Assembly (NCBI GenBank): GCA_026929865.2 | Contig: CM049404.1 | Coordinates: 2,358,501-2,422,500, forward strand | Direction of reading: 5' to 3' | Source: Hyperoplus lanceolatus | Taxonomy: Eukaryota > Chordata > Actinopteri > Uranoscopiformes > Ammodytidae | DNA length: 64,000 nt | Part shown: positions 47,096 to 60,239 of the stretch, piece by piece | Layout of the letters: every line of letters starts with the position of its first letter | Position numbering within the stretch: the first letter of the stretch is position 1 | Notes under the pieces: model-generated | The model's input: only the letters and a program-made list of their open reading frames with translations | Told to the model about the DNA's origin: nothing | The model's database searches: none | Program-made: the position numbers and the translations under genes

Positions 47096-47395
47096 GGTTG
47101 TATAGGAAGAAATATACAGACGCAAACAGACAAGGTTTAGTCTACTTAACACCATAATGTACATGTTGGACACTATGAAAGAAGACCAGGTTATGCAATG
47201 TATTTGCCTGAAGAAAGAGACAGGGACATTGAGAGGAGAAAAGCAAAGTGAAATCCAGAGAATTCAAAGACATTCGGGCGATTAGGAAACATGGTGAACC
47301 TAAACCATGAGCGGGTCAGGGGTCAAGAGGGTCACAGAGGTCGAAGTGGGACCAGCAGCTCTACTTAGAACAGGATATCCTGGGAGGAAAAAGCC

Positions 47396-47615
47396 ATCTG
47401 TCTCTCCCTCCCTCTCTCTATCTCTCTCTCCTTCCCTCCCTCTCTTTCTCTTTTTCTCTCTCCATCTCTCTCTCTCTTTCTCCCTTTCTCTCCATCTCTC
47501 TCTCTTTCTGTCTCCCTCTTTCTTCCCCCTTTCTCCCTCCCCCTCTATCTCTCTCTCTCCCTTCCTATCTCTCTCCCTCCCTCTCTTTCTATTTCTCCCT
47601 CCCTTTCTCTTTCTC

Positions 47616-47650
<35 letters not shown>
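47396..47650 (+). repeat. Pyrimidine-only tract
   Basis: About 250 bases of mostly C and T (ctctctccctcccttt words), with many mirror repeats. Such tracts can form triplex DNA. It explains the frames at 47300-47768 (Arg-Glu and Ser-Leu runs). Confidence 0.9.
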
Positions 47651-47651
<1 letters not shown>

Positions 47652-48814
47652 ACGTTGTTACATTCCCAGGGCGAGGGGGCTCACAGTGGAGAGGAGAGGT
47701 GTAACCTTTCACAGAAAAACACACAAGTTCCACCTCTGAGAAGCCTCACGTTCATCAATCAGCGGTGACAGAGAGGGAGCGCAGAATGTGCCCTGAGTGT
47801 CTATGAAGTGTGTTATTGTGGGCTGATAGCTTTAGGATCATGTCCACGTCTTGCTCTCCTCCTGTTTGTTGCTGTTTTGCTGCCCTCCCATTGGGCAGCT
47901 TCAACAGCCCAAATAAATTCACCCTGCAAGGACAATACGGTTTGTCTTTCTCAATCTTATCTCAACCAGGCAGACTAGTGTGTGTAAATGATGAAACATC
48001 CCCTTTTGTGTTTTTTACTGTAATATGTTATCAGCCATGTTGGTTCCCCCGCTAGTAAAAATACTGCCATCCAGTTGTGGTATTGCAAATTGTTCCCTGT
48101 TGTTAAAAACAGGGGACTGACAAATAATCAAACGATTGTAGATAAACATATCAGTTTTGTATCAGATGTGTTTGTGTGCGGGAGAGTGAAGAGAGTGCCT
48201 TTTGACATGCTATGAAATGAATTTTCAATTTGTGTTCTACTTTCTGGCGTCACAGACAATCACACGGTGGACGCTGGAGGCTGTTCAGTCAGAAAGTTAT
48301 AGATCATAAGTAAATGTGCCGGCATGCTCCGAGTTCACAACTGGCGATCATAGGCTACTATTATAAAGGACAGCAGCCTACATCTGCATGTTTCATTATA
48401 CATCAGCATCTCATACAACAATGCCTACTACATCTCTTTCCTTTAGAATACATTCAGAAAGTTACACAACTCACCCAGTTGGTGAGTCTCTGACACGCCA
48501 GTAAAAAAAAAGAAAGAATAAAAAGAACTGGCAGGCGCTTGCGGACAGCAGGCTGCTCTAGTAATTCTAACATAAAGTCAGTAACCTAATGATCACTGTA
48601 AACAGCACAAATATAAAATAAAGCTCTCTCTCCTCTACCTCTCTGTTTTACCTTACTGCACAGCTGGAGCTAGCACTCGTCTATTTTAAACAATGTCCAT
48701 CCAGGTTCAAAGACCTGCGCTCATTTTGGTGGGAAAAGGGTAAACCAGATGTGCATGCCTAAAACATGATAGATGTTATTTTATTTTTAAAAGGATAGTT
48801 ACTCATTCTGAAGT
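47651..48814. other. Unassigned DNA
   Basis: Over 1 kb without recognised gene, RNA or repeat ends. Confidence 0.35.
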
Positions 48815-48990
48815 GGGGTTGTATGAGGTTCTTATGCATAGTAAGTGTTTTACCTTATGGGGATGGGGGTGATCAGTGCGGTCACAATAAGGAGTTTAGG
48901 GGAGACGTGGCTGTAGCAGAAGTCAGCCTGGTACTGTTACAGAGGGGGCCAGCAGAAAAAGTTTTTTTCTCCATATATACAGCCCCGGAA
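48815..48990 (-). repeat. Inverted partial copy of repeat R
   Basis: The reverse complement matches 50441-50615 (tgtatatatggagaaaaaaa, tctgctggccccctc, ctccccataagg, cctcatacaacc) at lower identity. Together with 50441 on it forms inverted arms around the element at 49225-50436. Confidence 0.65.
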
Positions 48991-49224
48991 AAAATGACTG
49001 AAAATGCTCTAAATGACAATATTTTTATCGTGAATTTGGTAGAAATGTTGTCAGTAGATTATTATAAAATCAAAATGTTCATTTTACTCAAACATATGCC
49101 TCTAAAGAGTAAAACAAGAGACACTGAACATTTAGAGTGGTCTCTTAATTTGTTTCAAGAGCTGTATACATGCTAACCTAATACCTAAATATCCCTTCAA
49201 TTGTACACTAAACTTCTATGTATA

Positions 49225-50436
49225 GGAGAGAACGGGGTAATCTGAGCCACTTTTTACATTTGCTCCCCTCTAAGCGAGCTAAAATGATTTATCACTCAAA
49301 TTTACACATTTCCCATTAATTCAGAATGTTTCCTAGAAATGAGCATTAGCAGAATTTTTTCAAGACAAAGGGCAGTGAAAATATGATTCTTTAAAAAAAT
49401 GTTGTCATGTGGCTCACTTTACCCCAGCTGTGGGGTAAACTGATCTACTTACTTTTTCCACTCTGAAACTACCATAACAACACATATTGTAACAGTAAGA
49501 ATCCTGAAAGCTAGCCACACATTCCAGAACTAATGTCGGACTAGTAAAATAATGATGGGCTTTGGTCAATTAAGCAAAGCAAATGTTCTAAACACTTGAA
49601 AGTAACTCTGAACAAAATCAAATACAACATATTATAATTCAAAAGGTTTTAATCAGATTCAAATGAAAGATAGAACCAGTTAGATTAGAACACAGTCTGG
49701 GAGTCAGAACACAGGACCCTTAGAGCCAGCTAGTGTCTGGGGTTCAAAGCATAGGAAAATCAGAACCAGCGAGAACAGCCTGGGACTCAGAACACAGGAG
49801 AAGACCCAACTGGATTATAACATCAACCTGTCATACTTTACAACTAGGCCTACTCTTTCCAGCCCTGAAGGTTACAGGGAAAGATGAGAAGGTGCTCTTT
49901 CCGTGTGGTTGCCCGAGGTCGTCTTCCTGGTGTATTTCCTTGGCATGATGGCTTTTCTACAATGTGTATGACATTAAAATAAAACATATGTTATGTAATA
50001 TTACATTAAAATATTTTTAAGACTAAACTTAACTTGTGCCTCATGCATTTGGCTCACTTTCCCCCACCACCACAATTTGAGAAAAAAACAACCTCTGTTA
50101 GCATTTCAGGCTAATCTTCAGTTATCAGCATCACATGGTTTCATATGTTGGTAGTTCATCAACACATATGATAGAAGTTTTTCTATGTGAATATATTTGC
50201 TTTGGCACAACAGTTGATTAAGTTGACAGCAAGAAAATTTACTTTTACATGCAAAATACCTATTTTGGTGAAAAAAACATGCTTACCACAGCACCATGAG
50301 GTCCTCTCTTTCAGGGCCATGGGGAAATGAGAGGGGCTTGAAAACATATATCTCACATGACCACAAATGTTTTCCGTTGCCTAGATACAGGGGGTGGCTC
50401 ACATTACCCGATGCCTCAGATTCCCCCGTTCTCCCC
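49225..50436. mobile_element. GGGGAGA-family element, member 3
   Basis: Left end GGAGAGAACGGGGTAATCTG and inverted right end GGGGAGAACGGGGGAATCTG, flanked by TA (49223-49224 and 50437-50438). Both ends also contain a second gtaat..gagccac block. 1.2 kb, no transposase frame. Confidence 0.85.
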
Positions 50437-50747
50437 TATACTGTATGTGGAGAAAACACTTTTTTCTTCTGGCCCCCTCAGCAACAGTACAATACTAACT
50501 ACTGGTTCAGCCTTGTCTCCCCAAAAAGGCTTTAAAATGACTGTGCTGACCCCCATCTCCATAAGGTAACACACTAACTGCTGTATGCCTAAGTACCCCA
50601 TACAACCTCACTTCAAATATTCTCAACTATCCCTTAACTGCAACATTTTAAGATTCTCAAACTCAAAGATACAGACTAGACCAGATGTAATTTTAGGCTC
50701 CACCAGTCCATATCCTACGGTCTTACCCAGATCCCACAGTAAGTCCT

Positions 50748-51714
50748 GGGGCCTGTTGCATAAAACCAAGATAAGGGATTAACCTAGGATATTTCGGTTA
50801 TCTTGGCTTGAGTTAGCCATGATCCGGTTGCATAAAAGCGGAGGGACATAAGTTACCATGGAGATTTATCCTTTACGTTTAGCCTGGTCCGGACCAGGCT
50901 AAACATAAAGGATACACTTATTCTGTTGCCTGATTGGCTCAGTCAGCTGTCACTCCGATCTGAAATCAAGGTGTTTAACAGTTATTCCATGATCTTCTGT
51001 GTACTGCTTTATTTTCATTAGCCTGTTTTAAAGTCCCACATAAAAGACTGCATTGTCATTTAGTTAAATAGTTCTTATTTTGTATTTATTTAATCTGAAC
51101 CATTTATAATTAACTTAATTATAATTAGATTAAGATGAAATTATATAAATGATAATAATTGATGTGACAGTCTGTTCATATTGCAGGCTAAAGCATATTT
51201 ATACAATTGATTATCTATGGCAGATGACGTTGCAAATGTGGGTCAAATAAATCCACTTTGTAGGCTACTTATAACCATATACAGGTGCATCTAAAACAAA
51301 ATTGAATATCAATGAAAAGTTCCTTTTTCTGTAATTTAATTAAAAAAGTGAAACTTAAATATATTCTAGATTCATTACACATTAAGTGAAATTTATCTAG
51401 AATAAACATACTTTCCAGAAGGTCGACATTCAAGTATTATAAATCCTTTTTTTGTTTTATGTAATATTCTAATATTTTGAGATACTGGATTTTTTATTCC
51501 ATGATCAATCAATCATCCAAAAAAAAGGCCTGACATATTTCACTTTGAGTAATGAATCTATGAAAGTTTCACTTTTTTAATGGACTTTCCATGATATTCT
51601 ATTTTTTAGATGCACCTGCAGACTGCTCACTGTCAACTATTTTATCAATAATCAATACAGGGGCATCAATATTATTTGGCAGAGAATACAGTTGCTCTAT
51701 GAAATGAACAGCCC
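50748..51714. mobile_element. Harbinger-like element within repeat R
   Basis: Left end GGGGCCTGTTGCATAAAACC, a fish Harbinger-type end, with the internal palindrome gtttagcctggtccggacca. The right end (tgaacagcccc, inverted GGGGCTGTTCA) is weakly similar. Limits follow from comparison with the uninterrupted copy at 20.95 kb. A MITE at 51281 is nested inside. Confidence 0.6.
51281..51618. mobile_element. Tc1/mariner-type MITE
   Basis: Ends ACAGGTGCATCTAAAA and inverted CAGGTGCATCTAAAAA, with aaaagtgaaacttaaatata and gattcattacacattaagtg near the left and inverse words near the right end. This is a well-known vertebrate MITE type. The left TA is present; the right one reads CA. Confidence 0.85.
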
Positions 51715-51733
51715 CCTCATTTAAGGATTGTAA

Positions 51734-51736
<3 letters not shown>

Positions 51737-51799
<63 letters not shown>
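51737..51799 (+). repeat. (GT)n microsatellite
   Basis: About 31 uninterrupted GT units, at the site where repeat R copy 1 has a much shorter GT run (20959). Confidence 0.95.
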
Positions 51800-51801
<2 letters not shown>

Positions 51802-52103
51802 AACCCTGAACTAACTTAAGAAATACCAGCGTTCATTTATAATTTTTTTCTCTAATATTTTCAAAACAAGTCTGACCTCCCTCCTCACCCCCATGTGTCA
51901 GACAGACTGATTGATTTGAACCTACTCATGTTTCCCTCTTGTGAGAGGTTGGACGTACAGTCAATAGTCACTACTCTCTCCATACACTCAATCATATACT
52001 CATATACTGATTTTCTCACATTCAAGTGCGCTCTTCAGTGGGGGACATTTTTAGTATGGGAACATGAACTCAACATTCTGTTCCTACCGATGGTTTGTTG
52101 AGA

Positions 52104-52204
52104 CACGAGAGAGAGAGAGAGAGAGAGAGAGAAGAGAGAGAGGTATGAAAGTGATAGATGGGGAGCGAGAGTGTAGAGCTATTTTTGGCCTGTCTGGGTG
52201 TTTC

Positions 52205-52243
<39 letters not shown>
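52104..52243. repeat. (GA)n and (AC)n microsatellites
   Basis: (GA)n 52104-52141 and (AC)n 52209-52243. Confidence 0.95.
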
Positions 52244-52244
<1 letters not shown>

Positions 52245-52606
52245 CACGCTTCTAAGGCTTGTTGTTGTTCAGAATGTTGAGTGTTGAAAGGGGTGAGTTT
52301 TGATTTGATTTGAGTTTGCGTTGTGACGTGTGTGTTTGTGTGTGTGTGTGTGCGAGCTGTTGATATTCCTAGGACTTTCCTGTGGTTGCTATGGTTTCTT
52401 TAGCGTTATTCTCAATATCCTTATTGAGTAAACTTCCTACATGCATTTTAAACTACAGTTTAAAATGCAGTTAAATTAACAGCCGCTGCTGCACACCACT
52501 GCTGAATGTTATGTCGAGAAAAATGCCTGTCAGCGATCCATCGCGTTGTCACAGAGACTTTTGCTGTGTTGGTTAATCTTTTCAGACACTCACTCTGTCT
52601 GTTCTT

Positions 52607-52609
<3 letters not shown>

Positions 52610-52700
<91 letters not shown>
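52610..52700 (+). repeat. (CA)n microsatellite
   Basis: About 45 uninterrupted CA units. Confidence 0.97.
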
Positions 52701-52701
<1 letters not shown>

Positions 52702-53521
52702 CAGCATACCGTGAAAACATTTGAACAGGCGTGTGTTTTACAGAGTTTAAAGTGTGTATTGGACTGTATGATAGTGACTTGCTGGGGTTTCCATTCATGT
52801 TTCGCTGTATCTGTTTAATAATCTGATTGCCCTGGATATTTGTCTTGATTTCTTCTACTTGTTTATGTGGTGGTATGATTTGTGACAGACCTGAGGGAAC
52901 ATGTTTCTGTGATTTGATATGGTGTATTTAAATCCAGATGCTTTTCTTCTCCATTAGGCTTATATGACCTGCATGACAGGACTGAATTTTGACAAAATAA
53001 AAATGCCACACCATTGAAGCTTCAGAACCTGGCTGGACTAATCACAAAAAGTAAATGGTCCTATTACTGCTTTGCATTGTGGGAGCTGTCCTTTGCTCTA
53101 CGACTGTTATATGAGGCCCATATTGCAAAAGGATTTGCGATATGGGACTATGGTGCGATTTTTAAATATGTCTTGAAAGGTAGATTATCCCAGTGTCTGC
53201 ATGTTAAATGTGTAATTTCTTTTCGCAGCATTCTTCATATTTGGTGTTTTAAATAACCCTGTAGCCTCCACATTATGTGACACAGGAGGGTCACACATAA
53301 TGTGAGCATGTATAGCACTGAAGTCTCGCCCTCTGTATCTTATGAGAATGAACTGACCACCACAAGACCCAAGCAAGACGCTCAGGCATGTGAAGAGAAT
53401 GAGATGGAGTGATGGAGTGGAGGTTGGCAGGTTTGATGTTTGTGGCACTGACATTACTGGAAGAGAAAAGCCAGCTGCATTTAGAACAAACTTCCAGCTG
53501 ACCACACCCTGACACTCTCTG

Positions 53522-53522
<1 letters not shown>
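52701..53522. other. Unassigned DNA
   Basis: No feature recognised in about 0.8 kb; likely intronic or intergenic. Confidence 0.35.

Positions 53523-53610
<88 letters not shown>
53523..53610 (+). repeat. (AC)n microsatellite
   Basis: About 44 uninterrupted units. Confidence 0.97.
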
Positions 53611-53612
<2 letters not shown>

Positions 53613-53706
53613 TATCATAATTTTTTCATCGTCTTTGTTCTTGTGTTTACTCAGCCCACTGCAGATAATATGTCTCTTCCTCTGTGTATACCCCCTTCCT
53701 TCATCT

Positions 53707-54217
<511 letters not shown>

Positions 54218-54218
<1 letters not shown>

Positions 54219-54996
54219 CTTCGATCACTCACTGTCCCTCAGGTTGTGGCATGTTAATACATACTGGGCAGCAGGACATGCCCTGTCTCCTTCTCCGAGG
54301 GGTATTTTTAATTTGGAGAGGTCATTCAACTCTTTGAAATCTGGGATTACAGAGCTGAACTTGTTTCATTAAACGTTGTACATTCTAGGAGAAAGTGCAT
54401 CTCTGTCTCAAGTAACAACCTCACCTGTCAAACAGTGACCACATTCCTGTTGTTTTCTTTTGGTTTCCATGATCTTTCTCTCTCTCTCTTTCTCTCATCC
54501 CATCTCCTTCCCTCTCTTATTTATAGAGCTGTAATGTCAAGTACATTTACTCCAGTATGCTGTACCTAAGTACAAGTTTCTGTACATGCAGCTGTTAACT
54601 TAAAGCTATAGTGTGTAACTTCTGCCCCCGTGAGTAATTTTGAGTAATTACAACAACACTGTGGGTGCATCTACATGAGATAAGCCTTCAGTGATGGCAC
54701 ATGGATTGTATACCTTCTGCTGTACTTAGCAACTCAACAACTGAAACATTTCTTGGCATTCTTTGAGCTCCCTCATTTCTCCTCTCTAACCCCCCCCCCC
54801 CCCCCCCTCCTGCCTAATTCTATTTTACAGATAGCGTCTGCGTGCTTGTACTTAAAGCAAGTTAAAATAGCTTACTGGGACCACTGTGTTTCATAATGAG
54901 TGGTAATACGGGTCATAGCCTTCTCTGTTACCTCAAAACAGGCTCATTCATGTTTATAGAAGCGCTGTTTTTTTGTTTGTTAACAATGACACACTG

Positions 54997-54997
<1 letters not shown>
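54218..54997. other. Unassigned DNA
   Basis: Contains taaagctatagtgtgtaact at 54601, a word of a common fish repeat, and a C-run at 54790-54807. Nothing else recognised. Confidence 0.35.

Positions 54998-55048
<51 letters not shown>
54998..55048 (+). repeat. (CA)n microsatellite
   Basis: About 25 uninterrupted CA units. Confidence 0.97.
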
Positions 55049-55049
<1 letters not shown>

Positions 55050-55472
55050 GTCGCCATTTCCCATGCATATGCATCTTTACTTGAGTCTGCATGGATTTGA
55101 TTGTGGTTAAAGTAACTTCAATGTTTAAAATATTGAAAAAAGTTTCCTTTAACAGTTAATGTCTTCCAGGTGTCGGTCAGATACTGCATCACTACAGTAG
55201 TGACAATTGAAGGAACAATGGTTGTAAGTCTCGGGTTCAGGACATGTGTCTACGTATATGTGTCATGGGTGGGTCTGGGTATCGTTTGAAAATTTACTTT
55301 TTGCAGTTAAAAAATTCTAGTGCAGTGCCTGTACGAAGCAGGTATACGCTTATCCATACTTTAATTTTAACTCGTCTATGAAAGTGGGACACAGAAACAG
55401 ATGTAGCCTACATATAGGCAGTGTCACACAATCTTAGAAATGGCTGTCACATTGCTCGTCAATGTCATTTTT

Positions 55473-55659
55473 TTTTTTTTTTAAGATATTTTTTGGGCAT
55501 TTTTCATGCTTTTATTGACAGTGCAGAGAGACAGAGATGAAATGGGGCAGAGAGGGGAGTGACATGCAGAGAACGACCGCGGGCAGGAATCGAACCCGGG
55601 TCTGCTGCTGGGCCCGGCCCGGGAGGGGGACGCTCTACCAACTGAGCTAAAGGCGCCCC
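55473..55659 (-). mobile_element. tRNA-derived SINE with 16-bp target duplication
   Basis: On the minus strand: gggggcgcctttagctcagt, with A box tagctcagttggtagagcg and B box gggttcgattcc, then tgtcactcccctctctgcc and caataaaagcatgaaa with a T-run (A tail) at 55468-55482. The perfect repeat CGTCAATGTCATTTTT flanks it (55457-55472 and 55660-55675). Related by its tail to the SINE at 39894. Confidence 0.95.
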
Positions 55660-55844
55660 CGTCAATGTCATTTTTGGGACTATCTTTAATATATTTTTGC
55701 GCCATATATAATCCTCTGTCCTTTAAAGGCAAATCAGATGAATATTATTTATTGGTAATTGCAGCTTGAAGGCCACAGCGTTTATTTTTGCAACCAAAAT
55801 AAAAGGCATTTTTGCATCTTACATAGTCTTTAGCTCGTGTAGGT

Positions 55845-56025
55845 GTTAGTTTGTAACGGTTTTAAAACATTCTGTGGAAGAGATCATGTTTACATTCACC
55901 GTTAGCAGAGCTATCCGAGACCGTGCTAGTTTAAGCTCAGGCCGATCTGACAAACAGTCAGGGAGAAATGCGAGCCACAGACAGACACACAGACGTTTCT
56001 TTTGCTTTATAGATAGATGATATGA
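55845..56025. repeat. Dispersed repeat T, copy 2
   Basis: Matches 46600-47095 in order (cattctgtggaag, atccgagaccgtgct, gccgatctgac, atgcgagccacagacag, tttatagatagat). Confidence 0.65.
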
Positions 56026-56029
56026 TAAC

Positions 56030-56750
56030 TGGTTTTGGTACTAATTCAAATGTATTTACTTGAGCTTACTTGGAAAAATATGAGCATGTTTTTCTCCAAA
56101 ACATTTATTTTCATTTAATAAAACAAGCCAACAAGCCAAAATCACGCCTGACCTTCATTTAGGTTTTTGTAACTTTTGTTATATTTGCTAACCCAGACAC
56201 AGACACAATGCTCATCTCTAGTCAGCCATCATTTTCCCTACACACCTGCTCATGAGGGCCCTCCCTACACTGTATTCTGACACTTTAGTATTTCGTTAAA
56301 GATCTCTTCTAGTGTTGAAGCAGGAGAACGTCTCTGCAGCAATGTAGCACATAGCTGACCACATCCTGCCTGCCTGCTCACTGACAGAGAAGCTCCATAC
56401 GTCAGTGACTGTCTTTAACTGGGTCTCATTTCAATAGAATTGACTTTAATGTTTGTCTCACTCATCATGTTCATCAAAAATAATATTGCTTCCGGCATGT
56501 TTGCACTTGTGCTGTTGCTTCAAAATGTTCATACTGACTTTTGTTACATTATTGAATTACAAGGGCTTTCCTTTGTGGACAGGAATCAATTAATCACACG
56601 TGGACTTAAAGAATAGGAAAGCATAGCCTACTCCAGCTTTTGACTTTCACAGTCATTGGAAAAAAAAATGTTTTAGTTGAAATGGCAGTGATGGCAGCTC
56701 TGCAAAGGAAAACTCTTTTTTTGGATGAAAATACTAACTGACCAGTGCTG

Positions 56751-56751
<1 letters not shown>
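56030..56751. other. Unassigned DNA
   Basis: No gene or repeat boundary seen in about 0.7 kb. Confidence 0.35.
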
Positions 56752-56788
<37 letters not shown>

Positions 56789-56862
56789 GTGTTTGCGTGT
56801 GTATGTGCGTGTGTGTGTTTGAGTGTGTGTGTGTGTGTGTGCGTGTGTGTGTATGTGTGCTT
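56752..56862 (+). repeat. Impure (GT)n microsatellite
   Basis: (GT)n 56752-56786 followed by interrupted GT-rich DNA to about 56862. The 146-residue frame over it on the minus strand is an artefact. Confidence 0.95.
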
Positions 56863-57532
56863 GTATGTATTCTCTCTCCCTGTGGGCGGTTGCCTGCTGC
56901 GCTGCTTTTCTGTCACCCTGCGGTTTTGTTATTTTCGTCTTGAAACCGGATGTGATACAGACTACATGGTGGATTGTGTAATTGAAGGGACTCACCACAT
57001 ACACTAGCATGCACACGTGTTCACATAGACACACACACACACTCAAGCACGCGCCTATGCTTGCACACGCAATTTATGTCAGTGCACAATAGACACATAT
57101 GCGATCATAATCACACGTAACATACTGTAGAAGTCACACAAACACGGGTATGTCGCTCTGTACACCCCCACACACACAAAGGGTTTCTGGGAACAGTGCT
57201 GGCTTCCCCCCTTGTTCACAGGGTGAGCTATAGCGGATGATGGAGCAACACCGGCGCTAGATAGACGCACACGCTTCTTGGTTTCAATATTGGTCTGTTG
57301 TTGACCTGGCTGACGCTCAGATCGGAATAAAGGATGTAAGGAACACACGCTTTGAGCTGTGTGGAAACAAAGGGACGGTTGAACGTGGGGAAAGACACTG
57401 AGAGTGTGTCAGTGAAACTCATAATAAATGTCAGTTTCTGCCTCAACAACTGTTTTATATTCAGACAGACAGACAGAGTTCAGACAGACAGAGTTCAGCA
57501 TGTTTAGCTGTTTGGAGGCACCCCACCTTTAA

Positions 57533-59920
57533 AGGGGACATATTATGAAAAACCAAACATTGCCGGTGTTTGGGCACACTGTTTAGGTTATTGGCGTCCC
57601 TACCAGCACACACAAGCTTCAAAAAGACAAATATGTCAGTTTCTTCTGGGACACTTATTTCGAAAAAGGGGGGATTTGAAGGTTTGTTCCAAAATACACC
57701 GACTGATGACGAAATCAGTCGGTTTTCATTATCATAAATACTCCCACGGGAAAGCTCACCAGAAACTCGGCAGTTGATTGGCAAATCAAGATGACCCGTT
57801 GGTAACCACACACACCTGGCTGAGCCTCCACTCGCTCATGCAACAACAAGCTGCAGTGTGAGCTCAACCTCAAGCTACCATCACACCCCAGCCTCGAAGC
57901 ACACTAGGGCTGAATGGATTTACTTCATTTTTTGTTAGGCTATCTCCAGCAAAGGTTTGCAATCTGTTAGTGTGATCAAAGCCTTTTTACTGGAGTGTGG
58001 AGGAGACTGTGCCAGGAAGACTGAGAGACACCATCCGTCCGAAATGTAAGTAGTCCTATTTTAAAAATAATTCTGTCCGTTTGTTAGTTCAATGTCTGTA
58101 ATGTGCTTTATTTTATCCCTCCTATAATAACCAACACCGACTGAAATGAGAGAATGCGGGGTTTAGTTGTTAGCATTAGCGCCCGCTAGCTTTACCGTTA
58201 GCTTTATGCTAACGGTTAGAGCTGTGAGTCTTTTGCAGTGACTGTTATTTGGCTCTTTTGTGAGCTCACGTTAGTCCTGCCGTGACAGCCCCTGTGTGAA
58301 AAACAGACGGTGACTGTAGGGTGTGTTGGAAACTGAAGAGTATTTTTTTAATAGCTTCATCCTGCTACCTGCTAGCTGTCTGATTGTATAGCTCAAGTAT
58401 ACACCGCAATAAGTCTGCGGACAGTGTGTAGTACAAGCAGCAGTGGGCCTATTACATGATCTCCAGTGTAATGTACACATAGACAGGAATACTGTAAGTT
58501 GTCTCTGCTGGTGTTTGTTTCCTGTCCATTATATTTCAAAAAGCACACAGTATCACTCAGAACTGGTTGCTTATTGAGCCAAGGCTATACTGAATTTGTT
58601 GTAGCTTTGCCATAACAGATGTATGATGTAGGCCTATACATGTCAGCTAGGCTACATGATGTAACATTGAATGTGCCATGTTTTACAGGTATCTGAGTGA
58701 CCTGATGGAGCCGGACGGAGTCACCAAGACCGTCACACTATCCGTTCCTTCAGAGGAGGATGTGTTCACTGGGTGGGACAGGTGGTCTTCTTCAGGGCCC
58801 AACAACAACTGGACAGTTACATAAAAGTTATGGCTTTGCTTCTGTTTGATATGTACACTTCATATTTTCATTCCACTGGCTATGAATAAACTGCTTTATT
58901 TTTAAGGATGTTTTTGGTCTTTTTAAAATGTAATGATACTGTTTTATCAGAGAAAATCTTCAGCGAGATGAAAATGTGAGTTTCAAGTAATCCTTTACTA
59001 CAGGTAGCAAACAGTGACAGTAAGCAACACAATACATTTTTTAACGGTAAAACTTTATTATGAATGAGTGATCACAATACAAATGATACATTACCAACTA
59101 GATATTGAAATGTTGTCAGATAATTTGCAGCTCTGACAAACCTAAAGCATAATTATTTCAACCATACATTTTACAAAAGATAATGCCTTTCCAGTGAATC
59201 TTGACATGATTCAGGATACATTCTTTTCCATTATGGTTACTGTACATTTTTACATGTCAACTCAGTATCGGTTCACAACCAAAGCTTTTTCACTCCACTG
59301 GGCTGTAGATCATTCCACACACCTGTAAAGACAAATGTAAAACAGGGTGTATGTTACCAGTTTAGAGAGTTTATGCATAAATACTTAGCTCAAATTATGT
59401 TATTGACTGTGACATAATTAAACAGTATTTACCTGAGGATAATGTCAGGGAAATCAGAAATCTTGATGCCATTTTCACAGTTTTCAGCTCAGACTCCTGT
59501 CTGAACAGGTTCAGTTGTACATCTTTTAGTTTAGAACTGGTTAGTGTGCCGATATTTGTGGTAGAAATTAAGCTAAACATGTTTACATTGGTCTCCATGC
59601 TGCATTGGCCAAAAGTAAACAAAACTGACAGCTGGGCGTGTGCCATGCCCATGTAGGTAGGTATAGAGTAAATGAGCAGGGCGGTGCATGCACGCCCATG
59701 TAGATCTGACCAGTCAGAGCAGACTAGGATTTTTGCGAAGGGAGGTAAGCTGTCAAAACCAACCTTTTGAGATAGAGGCAAAAGAAGGCTGGAAAAGGCG
59801 ATGAAGAAATGGGAAATGGTTGAAAACTAATGGGTTTTTTGAATAATAAACCATGAAAACCTTTTCTAGTAGACCTTGGAAATACACCTTTAAAACCGAG
59901 ATTTAGCATAATATGTCACC
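57533..59920. mobile_element. 2.4-kb TTAA-target element with exon remains
   Basis: Left end AGGGGACATATTATGAAAAA and inverted right end AGGTGACATATTATGCTAAA, flanked by TTTAA (57528-57532 and 59921-59925). Kolobok-type elements use TTAA; piggyBac is the alternative. Two exon-like pieces lie inside on the plus strand (57939-58045 and 58689-58824). It also contains CpG-poor DNA and subterminal words shared with 36.5 kb. Possibly an internally deleted derivative. Confidence 0.8.
57939..58824 (+). CDS. Spliced C-terminal protein fragment in a TTAA element (unknown)
   Basis: Exon 57939-58045 is preceded by a pyrimidine-rich acceptor (tttttgttag) and followed by the donor GTAAGTAG. Exon 58689-58824 follows ttttacag. 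Across this 643-base intron one frame stays open for 80 codons to a TAA at 58822-58824, with AATAAA at 58885. Recognisable stretches are VIKAFLLECGGDCARKTER, then MYLSDLMEPDGVTKTVTL and FTGWDRWSSSGPNNNWTVT. The protein is Cys- and Trp-containing, ending in an Asn-rich tail. I do not know the family; the end of a transposase or a captured host protein are both possible. The N-terminal exons are missing or unrecognised, and no start codon is assigned. Confidence 0.5.
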
Positions 59921-60239
59921 TTTAAGGGCCCCCCTGGAGGACCCTGAACCACATCACTCTGCATGCTGCTGATGACAGCGCAGGGTCGGTGCGTTCTGAC
60001 AGCAGATGGAGCCATGGAGCGCATGTATGCAGGGACAACTCTTAGTATTATTTGAATTAAACTTAAAAGTCCCAGCCTGTGTAAAAACAAAAGTATAAGA
60101 ACAGTTGTACAAGTTAGAGAAAGAGAATCCGGGTGCGGGGATTGGCTGCGTGTGTGTGCAGTGCACCCAATGGGAGTCAGTCAGTGTGCAGGAAAACAAT
60201 AGGCTAGATAGAAGGTCCGTGTGAAGTCGAGGCTATTTT

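Larger units (their letters stand above)
50441..51737 (+). repeat. Repeat R, copy 2, split by a Harbinger-like element
   Basis: Bases 50531-50749 match copy 1 at 20024-20955 and have the unoccupied TA at 50628. The match stops at cagtaagtcctgg and resumes at 51722 (ggattgtaattctgtgtgtg), so about 970 bases were inserted here. Confidence 0.85.

Noticed and set aside
47300-47768. Arg-Glu-rich and Ser-Leu-rich frames of 117 and 153 codons
   Set aside because: Artefacts of the pyrimidine tract at 47396-47650.
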